From assembly GCA_904501775.1 (NCBI GenBank), contig CAJGCJ010000034.1:1-15213 (forward strand): a stretch of DNA of 15,213 bases, written 5' to 3'. Shown here in pieces: positions 1 through 5,712 of the stretch. Position 1 is the stretch's first letter; each line of letters opens with the position of its first letter. A model generated the notes under the pieces. It did no database searches. It saw nothing but the letters and a program-made list of their open reading frames with translations, and was not told the DNA's origin. This DNA comes from an uncultured Bacteroidaceae bacterium. GTDB lineage: Bacteria; Bacteroidota; Bacteroidia; Bacteroidales; Bacteroidaceae. The translations under genes were made by a program, and so were the position numbers.

Positions 1-447
1 GAAACGGAGCAGTGTTCCATCGGCATTAAAAACACCGGCAAAGGTATATTTAACATCGGTGTTCCATGCTGTATATTCGGGATACTCTACGCGCGCACTA
101 TAGACAACATCTAACACATCACTTTTTTTGAAACGATAATTGGTAGTGAAAGAGAGATACTTCCTGTATATCTTTTTATTGTTGGGATTTACCACATGTC
201 TTGTGATTTCGCCCTCAATCCTTTCGATACGGTTCTTTGCATCGTAAACAAAATTGTAACACCATTCATACTCACGGCCTTTGTTGTCGATTGTATCCAT
301 TTTCACGCATTTAACCATTCTGTAGCTGTTGGCATCAAGCGCTTCGTATGCCGAAACAGCGGTATCGGCATTGTACTCATCATCACTGCCACATGCGACA
401 CATGTTAGTACAGAGATAGCTAAAAATATTGTTATGAATCGGTTCAT
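1..447 (-). CDS. Partial lipoprotein, likely surface-exposed; function unknown
   Basis: The reading frame is open from an ATG at 447 to the left edge, giving the first 149 residues of a longer protein. It begins MNRFITIFLAISVLTCVACG, a short basic and hydrophobic signal followed by two candidate lipidation cysteines (Cys16 and Cys19). Neither fits the classical lipobox perfectly. Cys19 is followed by G-S-D-D-E, an acidic stretch like the lipoprotein export signal that sends Bacteroidetes lipoproteins to the cell surface. The rest is polar and rich in Tyr, Lys, Asp and Asn, with alternating patterns that suggest beta strands (for example YNFVYDAKNRIERIEGEI and YRFKKSDVLDVVYSARVEY). This resembles the beta-rich lipoproteins common in Bacteroidales, but I cannot assign a family. 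A candidate promoter lies about 40 bases upstream. The C-terminus is outside the window. Confidence 0.75.
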   Translation of the reverse strand, partial: MNRFITIFLAISVLTCVACGSDDEYNADTAVSAYEALDANSYRMVKCVKMDTIDNKGREYEWCYNFVYDAKNRIERIEGEITRHVVNPNNKKIYRKYLSFTTNYRFKKSDVLDVVYSARVEYPEYTAWNTDVKYTFAGVFNADGTLLRF

Positions 448-483
448 TTTGTCAGTAATATACTATAAACATTATCGAATGCG

Positions 484-516
484 CGAATATAAGCCAAAAA
501 GAATGAAAGCGCCAAA
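484..516 (-). promoter_or_regulatory. Candidate Bacteroidetes-type promoter for the partial lipoprotein gene
   Basis: On the minus strand a -33 TTTG (516-513) is followed after 21 bases by TATATTCG (491-484), one mismatch from the -7 consensus TAnnTTTG. The implied transcript would have a leader of about 30 bases before the ATG at 447. The assignment rests on motif match and position only. Confidence 0.4.
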
Positions 517-595
517 ATATATAGGACAAAAAAGGAGATTCAACCACTTTGGCACACTATTTGTTATTTATCTTACAGATAAAAAAGATACAATT

Positions 596-1513
596 ATGGC
601 ATTCATCGATTACTACAAGGTGCTGGGTGTCGATTCCAAAGCATCACAAGCCGACATACGCAAGGCCTACCGCAAACTGGCCAAGAAGTATCACCCCGAT
701 GTCAACAGCAGCGACCCCAATGCAAAACAACGGTTTCAGGAGATAAACGAAGCCAACGAGGTGCTGAGCGACCCCGAAAAGCGCAAGAAATATGACGAGT
801 ACGGCGAAAACTGGCGACATGCCGATGAATTTGAGGCACAACGCAGACAATATAGCGGTGGCGAGTTCGGAGGATTCGATTTCGGTGGGTTCGGAGGGTT
901 CGGAGACTTCAGCCGCAGCGCAGGCAACACCGGAGGATTCAGTGACTTCTTTGAGAATCTTTTCGGTGGAGGAAGAGGATTCTCGGGATTCAAAGGAAAT
1001 AGTGCTGCAGCAGGACAGGACATGCAGACCGAAATGTCGCTTTCACTGCGCGAAGCTGCGCACACGCACAAGCGCGTAGTCAACATCAACGGCAACAGCA
1101 TACGCCTAACAATCCCTGCCGGCATTGCAAACGGGCAGAAAATCCGCCTAAAAGGACAAGGTGCAGCATCGGTACAAGGCGGCGAACGTGGCGACCTTTA
1201 CATAACATTCAACATAGAACCCGACCCCCAATTCACGCGTGAGGGAGATAATCTTTACACATCGGTAACCGTAGACCTGTATACTCTTATGCTGGGCGGA
1301 GATATAATGGTACCCACACTCGACAACACTGTACGCATGCACATCAAAGAGGGAACACAGCCCGGCAACAAGCTGCGCTTACGTGGAAAGGGATTCCCTG
1401 TATACAAGAAAGAGAATGAATGCGGTGACCTTATTGTGACATTGAAATTGCAACTTCCCACGCTCAATGAGCAACAGAAAGAACTTCTTACAAGAATGCG
1501 CGAAAGCGAGTAA
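596..1513 (+). CDS. cbpA: DnaJ-class co-chaperone, CbpA-like (no zinc finger)
   Basis: This 305-residue protein is a type II J-domain co-chaperone that would stimulate the ATPase of DnaK and deliver unfolded substrates in the cytoplasm. The J domain occupies residues 5-70, with the essential HPD motif at 33-35. A glycine/phenylalanine-rich linker with GGF repeats follows at about 88-135. Two beta-rich C-terminal substrate-binding domains span about 143-290, including the typical LTIPAGIANGQKIRLKGQG stretch. The four CxxCxGxG zinc repeats of DnaJ itself are absent, and the length matches the CbpA family. I chose the ATG at 596 because the J domain starts five residues later; an in-frame upstream extension to 329 has no J-family similarity. 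No cbpM-like modulator gene follows: the stop lies four bases before a strong terminator. CbpA also binds curved DNA in E. coli; whether this one does cannot be read from the sequence. Confidence 0.93.
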   Translation: MAFIDYYKVLGVDSKASQADIRKAYRKLAKKYHPDVNSSDPNAKQRFQEINEANEVLSDPEKRKKYDEYGENWRHADEFEAQRRQYSGGEFGGFDFGGFGGFGDFSRSAGNTGGFSDFFENLFGGGRGFSGFKGNSAAAGQDMQTEMSLSLREAAHTHKRVVNINGNSIRLTIPAGIANGQKIRLKGQGAASVQGGERGDLYITFNIEPDPQFTREGDNLYTSVTVDLYTLMLGGDIMVPTLDNTVRMHIKEGTQPGNKLRLRGKGFPVYKKENECGDLIVTLKLQLPTLNEQQKELLTRMRESE

Positions 1514-1517
1514 GTTC

Positions 1518-1571
1518 ATTGATATATTCAAAAGGCCCGGGAAATTTCCCGGGCCTTTTGAATATATCAAT
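1518..1571. terminator. Bidirectional terminator, perfect 54-base palindrome
   Basis: Bases 1518-1544 are the exact reverse complement of 1545-1571, a 27-bp arm without a single mismatch. The core is AAAAGGCCCGGGAAA and its complement, so either transcript forms a GC-rich stem followed by TTTT. It sits between the convergent cbpA-like and tspO genes. It starts four bases after the cbpA-like stop and includes the tspO stop codon (TGA, complement of 1567-1569). Confidence 0.9.
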
Positions 1572-2031
1572 TATAGAGCATTATATATCCGTTAAGATAG
1601 GTGGCAAAGATAAGCCACGCTATATACGGGATAAAGAGCCAAGCCGACGGTTTGTATACGACAAACGCACCTACCGTATAAAGCAATGCAAACATATCGA
1701 GCAGTATAATATCCATAAAACCTAAAAGCGGACTTCTCAAATAGAAGAAAAAGAAGGTCCACATTATATTAAGAATGAACTGTATCACGAAAAGTACATA
1801 CAGAACCATTGCATAGAGTGAGCGTATGCCGGCCAACAGACCTACGGATATTCCCATGAGCGTATACAGCAATGTCCAAGCCACAGGAAAGAGCCACCCG
1901 GGAGGCGACAAAGGCGAATGCGCTAAAAGCGGATACCACTCCTCTATGGAATTGCCCTGCATAAGACTCGACAAATATCCCATAATGAGACACACTGCCA
2001 CCCACAGTATAACAGAAACAGTTCTATTCAT
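1567..2031 (-). CDS. tspO: TspO/MBR family membrane protein
   Basis: This 154-residue integral membrane protein belongs to the TspO/peripheral benzodiazepine receptor family, which binds tetrapyrroles such as protoporphyrin IX and is linked to stress responses. Five hydrophobic segments are visible, as expected for the family, at about 5-24, 44-66, 71-95, 102-124 and 130-150. Hallmarks include PPGWLFPVAWTLLY at 43-56, the Asn-x-x-Trp pair in NIMWTFFFF (88-96), and the last-helix motif WLFIPYIAWLIFATYLN (131-147). I chose the ATG at 2031 because it gives the usual family length and start (MNRTVSVILW). The frame stays open to 2106, but the added residues are basic and cysteine-rich and do not look like part of the family. 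The gene is monocistronic: a terminator closes the upstream unit and the palindrome at 1518-1571 ends it. Exact ligand and role are unknown. Confidence 0.93.
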   Translation of the reverse strand: MNRTVSVILWVAVCLIMGYLSSLMQGNSIEEWYPLLAHSPLSPPGWLFPVAWTLLYTLMGISVGLLAGIRSLYAMVLYVLFVIQFILNIMWTFFFFYLRSPLLGFMDIILLDMFALLYTVGAFVVYKPSAWLFIPYIAWLIFATYLNGYIMLYN

Positions 2032-2070
2032 CTTAGTTCGTTTTTTGTAAGAACAAGCAAAGAGGATTTT

Positions 2071-2084
2071 TTGTTTGCAAACAA
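2071..2084. promoter_or_regulatory. 14-bp perfect palindrome upstream of tspO, candidate operator
   Basis: TTGTTTGCAAACAA is a perfect inverted repeat without spacer, centred about 46 bases upstream of the tspO ATG, in the short interval between the preceding terminator and the gene. Size and symmetry suit a dimeric regulator. No regulator is recognisable nearby, and AT-rich palindromes of this size can occur by chance. Confidence 0.3.
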
Positions 2085-2107
2085 CATGATTCCGTATACA
2101 AAACAAA

Positions 2108-2133
2108 ACGTGAGTGTCTTATGACACTCACGT
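2108..2133 (-). terminator. Intrinsic terminator after the DUF456 gene
   Basis: An 11-bp perfect stem (2108-2118 with 2123-2133) encloses the four-base loop TTAT. Read on the minus strand, the stem is followed by TTTGTTTTG. It lies about 20 bases after the stop of the DUF456 gene and separates the nucleotidase-DUF456 unit from tspO. Confidence 0.8.
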
Positions 2134-2151
2134 CCAATATCTTACAAGCTA

Positions 2152-2640
2152 CTACTGCCAAAGTATTATCCACCCGTTATACGTCACTATCGCAAACAGC
2201 ACTACGCAGTACATGACTTTGAGCCCCGTTGTGAGCATAAAGGCAAGAAACGACATAAAGGCAATACCAAAAGCCTTTTCAATTTTAGTACCGGCATACA
2301 ATTCACCTATTAGCGCACCCATAAAAGGAGCTATTATAATACCCAAAGGCCCCATGAAAAGTCCGACAAACATACCTATTCCTGCACCCCAAAGTCCATA
2401 TTTTGAGCCACCTCGCTTATTTGTGAGCCATATTGGAGCGACATAGTCGAGTATTGTAATTATTACGGCAAAAACTGCAGCAACCATTACCTGCGCAGTA
2501 GTCATATCATAGCCGTCACATACAAGGATCAACAGCATGGCTACAAAACTAAGAGGCGGACCGGGAAGCGCAGGAATAATTGCACCCAACACTCCTACAA
2601 TAGAGAGTATGAATGCCAATATTACAATTATAATATCCAT
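2152..2640 (-). CDS. DUF456 family integral membrane protein
   Basis: This 162-residue, very hydrophobic protein matches the pattern of the DUF456 family, whose function is not established. Hydrophobic segments lie at about 3-41, 48-72, 80-115 and 128-160. The first contains the helix-breaking IIPALPGPPLSF turn. The third is glycine-rich (KYGLWGAGIGMFVGLFMGP, then IIIAPFMGALIGELYAG), a repeated Gly-rich pattern typical of the family and suggestive of tightly packed helices. A conserved polar loop, IWLTNKRGGSKYG, joins helices two and three. It starts 12 bases after the stop of the 5'-nucleotidase gene on the same strand, so the two are probably co-transcribed, and it ends at its own hairpin terminator. 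A link to nucleotide metabolism would be inference from position alone. Confidence 0.85.
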   Translation of the reverse strand: MDIIIVILAFILSIVGVLGAIIPALPGPPLSFVAMLLILVCDGYDMTTAQVMVAAVFAVIITILDYVAPIWLTNKRGGSKYGLWGAGIGMFVGLFMGPLGIIIAPFMGALIGELYAGTKIEKAFGIAFMSFLAFMLTTGLKVMYCVVLFAIVTYNGWIILWQ

Positions 2641-2652
2641 AATAATCCCGAT

Positions 2653-3591
2653 TTATCTTTTGCTCTTATTTTTAAGTACCTCATTAATTTGCGAATTCGA
2701 GTGATATGGGACTTTACCCGACGGCACATATCGGCTCGATGATGAGAGATGAGTATCCTGATCGTCAAAGAAGATGTGCGCACCGAATGCCTTAAGCACC
2801 TCGTCCTTGGGCAAACCACCCAAGAAGTAAGCCTCATCGACATATACACCCCATTTGCGCAGAGTCTTTATGACTCTGAAATGCGAAGGCAGGCTACGGG
2901 CTGTAACAATTGCCAGACGCAGGGGAGAGAGCTCGATTGATGTAGGCAATGACTCTTGTATCTGCGACAGCTTTATAAGCAGATTGGCAAACGGGCCGGC
3001 CTTCAAAGGCTCATCAGCATGCTCCTTTTCATATTGGTAGAAAGCATCTATGCCCTCCGATTTATATCTGCACTCAGACTCGTCAGAGAATATGACCGCA
3101 TCGGCATCAAAAGCGATTTTCACCTTGCTGTCCTCGGGATTGAACTCGGTTGGCGGTGCATAGATCTGGGCTGCCGCACATATACCCGAATCAATCACAC
3201 GCTGAACATCATTCTCGTCCTTGGACAAGAAGAGGTCTATTGAGAACGCCTCGAGATATTTTGTAAGCGACTCGCCGCCCGAGAGAGCGACCCTTGTTAT
3301 CTCAAGACCATACTTGTCGAGCGATTTCAGCATACGCATACCGGTCTCAGGGCTGTTGCGCGACATTACAACAACCTCTACAATAGGACGGTTAGCTTGC
3401 TTGTTCAGTTCGAGCAGACTCTTTACAAGATAAAAGGCTGTACCGCGTTCAAGTGGCACATCCTCGTGTTCCTCCTGATATTGTCTATATCTCTTTATAC
3501 CGTCTTTCAGAAATATCTCGTTCTCTTTTTCCAAGTCGAAAAGTGCACGCGACGATACACCTATAACCAATCTACCTGTCAAGTCTTCCAT
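2653..3591 (-). CDS. Cytosolic 5'-nucleotidase, cN-I type (HAD superfamily)
   Basis: This 312-residue soluble protein resembles cytosolic 5'-nucleotidase I (PF06189 type), which dephosphorylates nucleoside monophosphates such as AMP. The catalytic half has the HAD nucleophile motif AFDADAVIFSDESE (160-173, with Asp162 and Asp164), a Thr motif in IVTARS (228-233), a basic helix (KTLRKWG), and the acidic metal-binding motif FFDDQ (274-278). The N-terminal half (about 8-135) repeats the same layout, for example RYRQYQEEHEDVPLERG against AFYQYEKEHADEPLKAG. However, SSRALFDLE replaces the catalytic Asp motif, so that half is probably structural or allosteric. The motif order matches vertebrate NT5C1A as I recall it. 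There is no signal peptide. It heads a unit with the DUF456 gene. The ATG at 3591 leads directly into the conserved N-terminal motif. Substrate preference cannot be read from the sequence. Confidence 0.85.
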   Translation of the reverse strand: MEDLTGRLVIGVSSRALFDLEKENEIFLKDGIKRYRQYQEEHEDVPLERGTAFYLVKSLLELNKQANRPIVEVVVMSRNSPETGMRMLKSLDKYGLEITRVALSGGESLTKYLEAFSIDLFLSKDENDVQRVIDSGICAAAQIYAPPTEFNPEDSKVKIAFDADAVIFSDESECRYKSEGIDAFYQYEKEHADEPLKAGPFANLLIKLSQIQESLPTSIELSPLRLAIVTARSLPSHFRVIKTLRKWGVYVDEAYFLGGLPKDEVLKAFGAHIFFDDQDTHLSSSSRYVPSGKVPYHSNSQINEVLKNKSKR

Positions 3592-3720
3592 ATATCCATT
3601 ATTTGCTTTTGCGAATATATATATTATCCGGCAATAATTATAAGATTAGAAATAAATATCCATTATACTGCAACAACGGACAATTGCTTATGTGTTGCAG
3701 CATATCTCTTTATTACAACA

Positions 3721-3758
3721 AAATTACAGATATGACTGGGATATCATACCTGTAATTT
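3721..3758 (-). terminator. Probable terminator of the bamD-rpoZ-DUF4293 operon
   Basis: Bases 3721-3729 pair perfectly with 3750-3758. After one mismatch, five more pairs (3731-3735 with 3744-3748) close an eight-base loop. It lies about 20 bases past the DUF4293 stop. The 3' arm on the minus strand ends in TTT and continues TGTTGT, a modest T-tract, so efficiency is uncertain. Confidence 0.6.
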
Positions 3759-3778
3759 CTATTTAATGTCAATTATAG

Positions 3779-4246
3779 TCAACCTCTCAAACGGAAGCCC
3801 GATGCCTTAGCCAATATTGCAGCCTCGGTGCGGCGCGCCGACATGAATGCAAGCACATTAAGCACAAGAGCAATAAAGGGAAAGAGCAACGCTGTCTGAA
3901 GATACACACTTGTGCCCTCCATGAGCAACAGTGATATCACAAGCAACAGCAGATAATAACCTGTCAACAACAACACAGCCAGAATTGATACCCTTTTTTG
4001 CAATTCAAAGTTCTGGAACGATGCAATGAAAAGTGCAAACAATTCAACCAATGCTGTAAATGAGAGCACTATGCCTAATGCACACACTACATAACTTGCT
4101 GTTGAATCGGGCTTGTTTATAGAGAAATTATCCAATACTGATGTGGCTCCGTTTGGCTCGATAAATTGTGCAACAGGCATAAACAGCGCTGCAATAAGCA
4201 GAGCCAGAGAGACTACATACAGTATCTGATATGAACGGAATTTCAT
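3779..4246 (-). CDS. DUF4293-like four-helix membrane protein
   Basis: This 155-residue protein has four predicted membrane helices at about 8-27, 51-76, 86-109 and 115-136. A short extracytoplasmic loop (FIEPNGATSVLDNFSINKPDST) follows the first helix, and the tail after the last helix is basic (ARRTEAAILAKASGFRLRG). The topology, length and downstream position after the omega subunit gene fit the Bacteroidetes DUF4293 family, which has no assigned biochemical role. I base the family on pattern and gene order rather than on a diagnostic motif. It lies 21 bases after the rpoZ stop and is the last gene of the operon. Long-term association with bamD suggests an envelope-related role, but that is inference. 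Confidence 0.75.
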   Translation of the reverse strand: MKFRSYQILYVVSLALLIAALFMPVAQFIEPNGATSVLDNFSINKPDSTASYVVCALGIVLSFTALVELFALFIASFQNFELQKRVSILAVLLLTGYYLLLLVISLLLMEGTSVYLQTALLFPFIALVLNVLAFMSARRTEAAILAKASGFRLRG

Positions 4247-4267
4247 AATATCTCTATATTGCTGTGA

Positions 4268-4603
4268 TTACTCCTCTTCGCTGCTCTCTTTAGAAGGATC
4301 GCGGAAATAGACCTTGCCATCAATGAACTCCTGTGCCGCAATAAGTGTGGGCTTGGGAAGTCTCTCATAGTAGCGTGAGATCTCTATCTGCTCGTGATTC
4401 TCGAACTGCTCTTCGAGGTTGTCGGTTGTCGATGAGAACTCATTGAGTTTCTTCAGCAACTCATCTTTCATCTCGGCTGCTATCTGATTAGAACGCTTGC
4501 CTATGATTGATACTGACTCGTACACATTACCTGTTTCATTTACAAAATCGGCCATGTTACGAGTAACTGTTGTTGTAGGGGCATTTGTCTTTTTGTAGTC
4601 CAT
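4268..4603 (-). CDS. rpoZ: RNA polymerase omega subunit (RpoZ/Rpb6-like)
   Basis: This 111-residue protein has the core omega/Rpb6 signature: NVYESVSIIGKRSNQIAAEM at about 26-45 corresponds to the conserved helix with Tyr-Glu and Lys-Arg-Ser/Ala that contacts the beta' subunit and aids RNA polymerase assembly. A second, more variable helical part (about 46-95) includes PKPTLIAAQEFIDGKVYFRD. The tail is acidic (SKESSEEE). The N-terminus (MDYKKTNAPTTTVTRNMADF) is an extension typical of the Bacteroidetes form, which is divergent from the proteobacterial one. It sits between bamD (30 bases upstream) and the DUF4293 gene (21 bases downstream), the arrangement seen in Bacteroidales genomes. No other function is likely. 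Confidence 0.85.
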   Translation of the reverse strand: MDYKKTNAPTTTVTRNMADFVNETGNVYESVSIIGKRSNQIAAEMKDELLKKLNEFSSTTDNLEEQFENHEQIEISRYYERLPKPTLIAAQEFIDGKVYFRDPSKESSEEE

Positions 4604-4633
4604 CTTATTATATTTGATTATGTTATTTCTGAA

Positions 4634-5449
4634 TTATTCGTTTACTACCTTCAACGACTCTTTATAATATTCCTCGGCCTCGGCAATATGCTTGCTCTCG
4701 GGGAACTCGTTCTTGAAAGCATAATATTCGTCTATGGCATCGCGGTAACGCTCAACTTTCTTATCCTCGACACTGTGATATGCCATCTTATACTTTGCAC
4801 GGAGTACAAGAATAGACAAGTCCTCGCGGAATTTTGTATAGGGATAATCCTTCAGAGCATTCTGTGCTGTTATGATACACGCCAGATAGTTGTTACCCAT
4901 GTAGGCCATGTAATCGCCAAGTTCATAATAGAGACGCGCCGAGAGAAGATCTTTCTCGACAAGCACATCCTGCATTTCGAACATCAGATCCTGCGCCTCG
5001 TCACGGTATACGCTGGTGGGGAAATATTCAAGGAAGAGTTGCATCTCCTGTATTGCAACGTAAGTATCGGACTGGTCGAGCTCGGGCTCAGCAATATTCA
5101 TATAGAGAGACTTGCCCGAGTAGAAACGTGCCAGTTCAGTATATGTACCACGAGGATAGCTTGTATAGAACATCTTGAAATATTGCGCTGCGGTGTGGTA
5201 GTCTTCCGACTCATAATAGCACATTCCAAGCATAAACAACGACTCTTCGGCCTGAGCGCTGCCTTTAAACAGTCTTATAAGGCTCTCGAGCAAAGGTGCT
5301 GCCTTAGAGTATTCGCCACGCATATAATACTCCTTTGCAGCCTCGTACCTATACTCTATACTTGTTGTAGGCTTTATTATCTTATTGTATTGCGAACATG
5401 ATGTAAGCAATATAAGAGACAACGACAATATGTAGAATATATTTTTCAT
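4634..5449 (-). CDS. bamD: Outer membrane protein assembly lipoprotein BamD
   Basis: This 271-residue lipoprotein is the BamD component of the BAM complex, which folds beta-barrel proteins into the outer membrane; it sits on the periplasmic face. The signal peptide MKNIFYILSLSLILLTSC ends in a lipobox with lipidated Cys18. The residues after the cysteine (SQYNKII) are not acidic, which fits periplasmic rather than surface location. The rest is a series of TPR-like helix pairs: EAAKEYYMRGEYSKAAPLLESL (37-58), EESLFMLGMCYYESEDYHTAAQYFKMFYTSYP (68-99) and further copies containing FLEYFPTSVYRDEA and YAFKNEFPESKHIAEAEEYY. Length and spacing match BamD (about 240-290). It is first in the operon with rpoZ and DUF4293, downstream of a recognisable promoter. 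BamD is essential in most bacteria that have been tested. Confidence 0.93.
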   Translation of the reverse strand: MKNIFYILSLSLILLTSCSQYNKIIKPTTSIEYRYEAAKEYYMRGEYSKAAPLLESLIRLFKGSAQAEESLFMLGMCYYESEDYHTAAQYFKMFYTSYPRGTYTELARFYSGKSLYMNIAEPELDQSDTYVAIQEMQLFLEYFPTSVYRDEAQDLMFEMQDVLVEKDLLSARLYYELGDYMAYMGNNYLACIITAQNALKDYPYTKFREDLSILVLRAKYKMAYHSVEDKKVERYRDAIDEYYAFKNEFPESKHIAEAEEYYKESLKVVNE

Positions 5450-5515
5450 ACTTTATTTTAAACTACCCACCTGATATTTATGTATACAGATAAGCATTAT
5501 AACAAAAATTGCTTG

Positions 5516-5547
5516 CAAAGTTACTGCTTTTTACTTAAAAACGCAAC
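5516..5547 (-). promoter_or_regulatory. Promoter candidate for the bamD operon
   Basis: On the minus strand TAACTTTG (5523-5516) matches the Bacteroidetes -7 consensus TAnnTTTG exactly. Twenty bases upstream is GTTG (5547-5544), one mismatch from the -33 TTTG. The implied leader before the bamD ATG at 5449 is about 60 bases. Confidence 0.55.
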
Positions 5548-5712
5548 TGTTAAACTATTATTGTTACCACTTTAATTACTAAAAAATAATTAAAAAGAGT
5601 TATTGCATACTATGGCAGGGACAAACTTTTACCATACCTGTTTTGTTCTTTGATAAAACGGAAGTTGCCACAGGCTAATCCGAGTAGATAAAATCACTTA
5701 ACTATCACAATT
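5548..5712 (+). other. Intergenic region upstream of the DsbA-like gene
   Basis: This is the plus-strand side of the divergent spacer between bamD and the DsbA-like gene (whole spacer 5450-5712). It is very AT-rich around 5555-5602. GTTCTTTG (5645-5652) with CTTTT about 18 bases upstream is the nearest thing to a plus-strand promoter, but it lacks the TA of the consensus. No hairpin, small gene or RNA gene was recognised. Confidence 0.35.

Noticed and set aside
329..595. N-terminal extension of the cbpA-like frame back to 329
   Set aside because: The extension overlaps the divergent lipoprotein gene and its promoter, has no J-family similarity, and the J domain begins right after the ATG at 596.
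736..1125. 129-codon minus-strand frame opposite the Gly/Phe-rich part of the cbpA-like gene
   Set aside because: It is Pro/Ser/Leu-rich because it is the complement of GGF repeats; no independent gene signal.
2032..2106. 25-residue upstream extension of tspO
   Set aside because: The extra residues are basic and Cys-rich, run close to the preceding terminator, and make the protein longer than the family norm; the ATG at 2031 gives the usual start.
3612..3619. TATATTCG on the minus strand as a promoter for the nucleotidase gene
   Set aside because: It resembles the -7 box but no TTTG-like -33 element lies 19-21 bases upstream, so it was not called.
4688..5401. A 237-codon open frame on the plus strand, antisense to bamD
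   Set aside because: It lies wholly inside a well-supported gene, its product is a Cys/Ile/Leu-rich sequence with no domain pattern, and no promoter or start context supports it. It is a codon-usage shadow of bamD.
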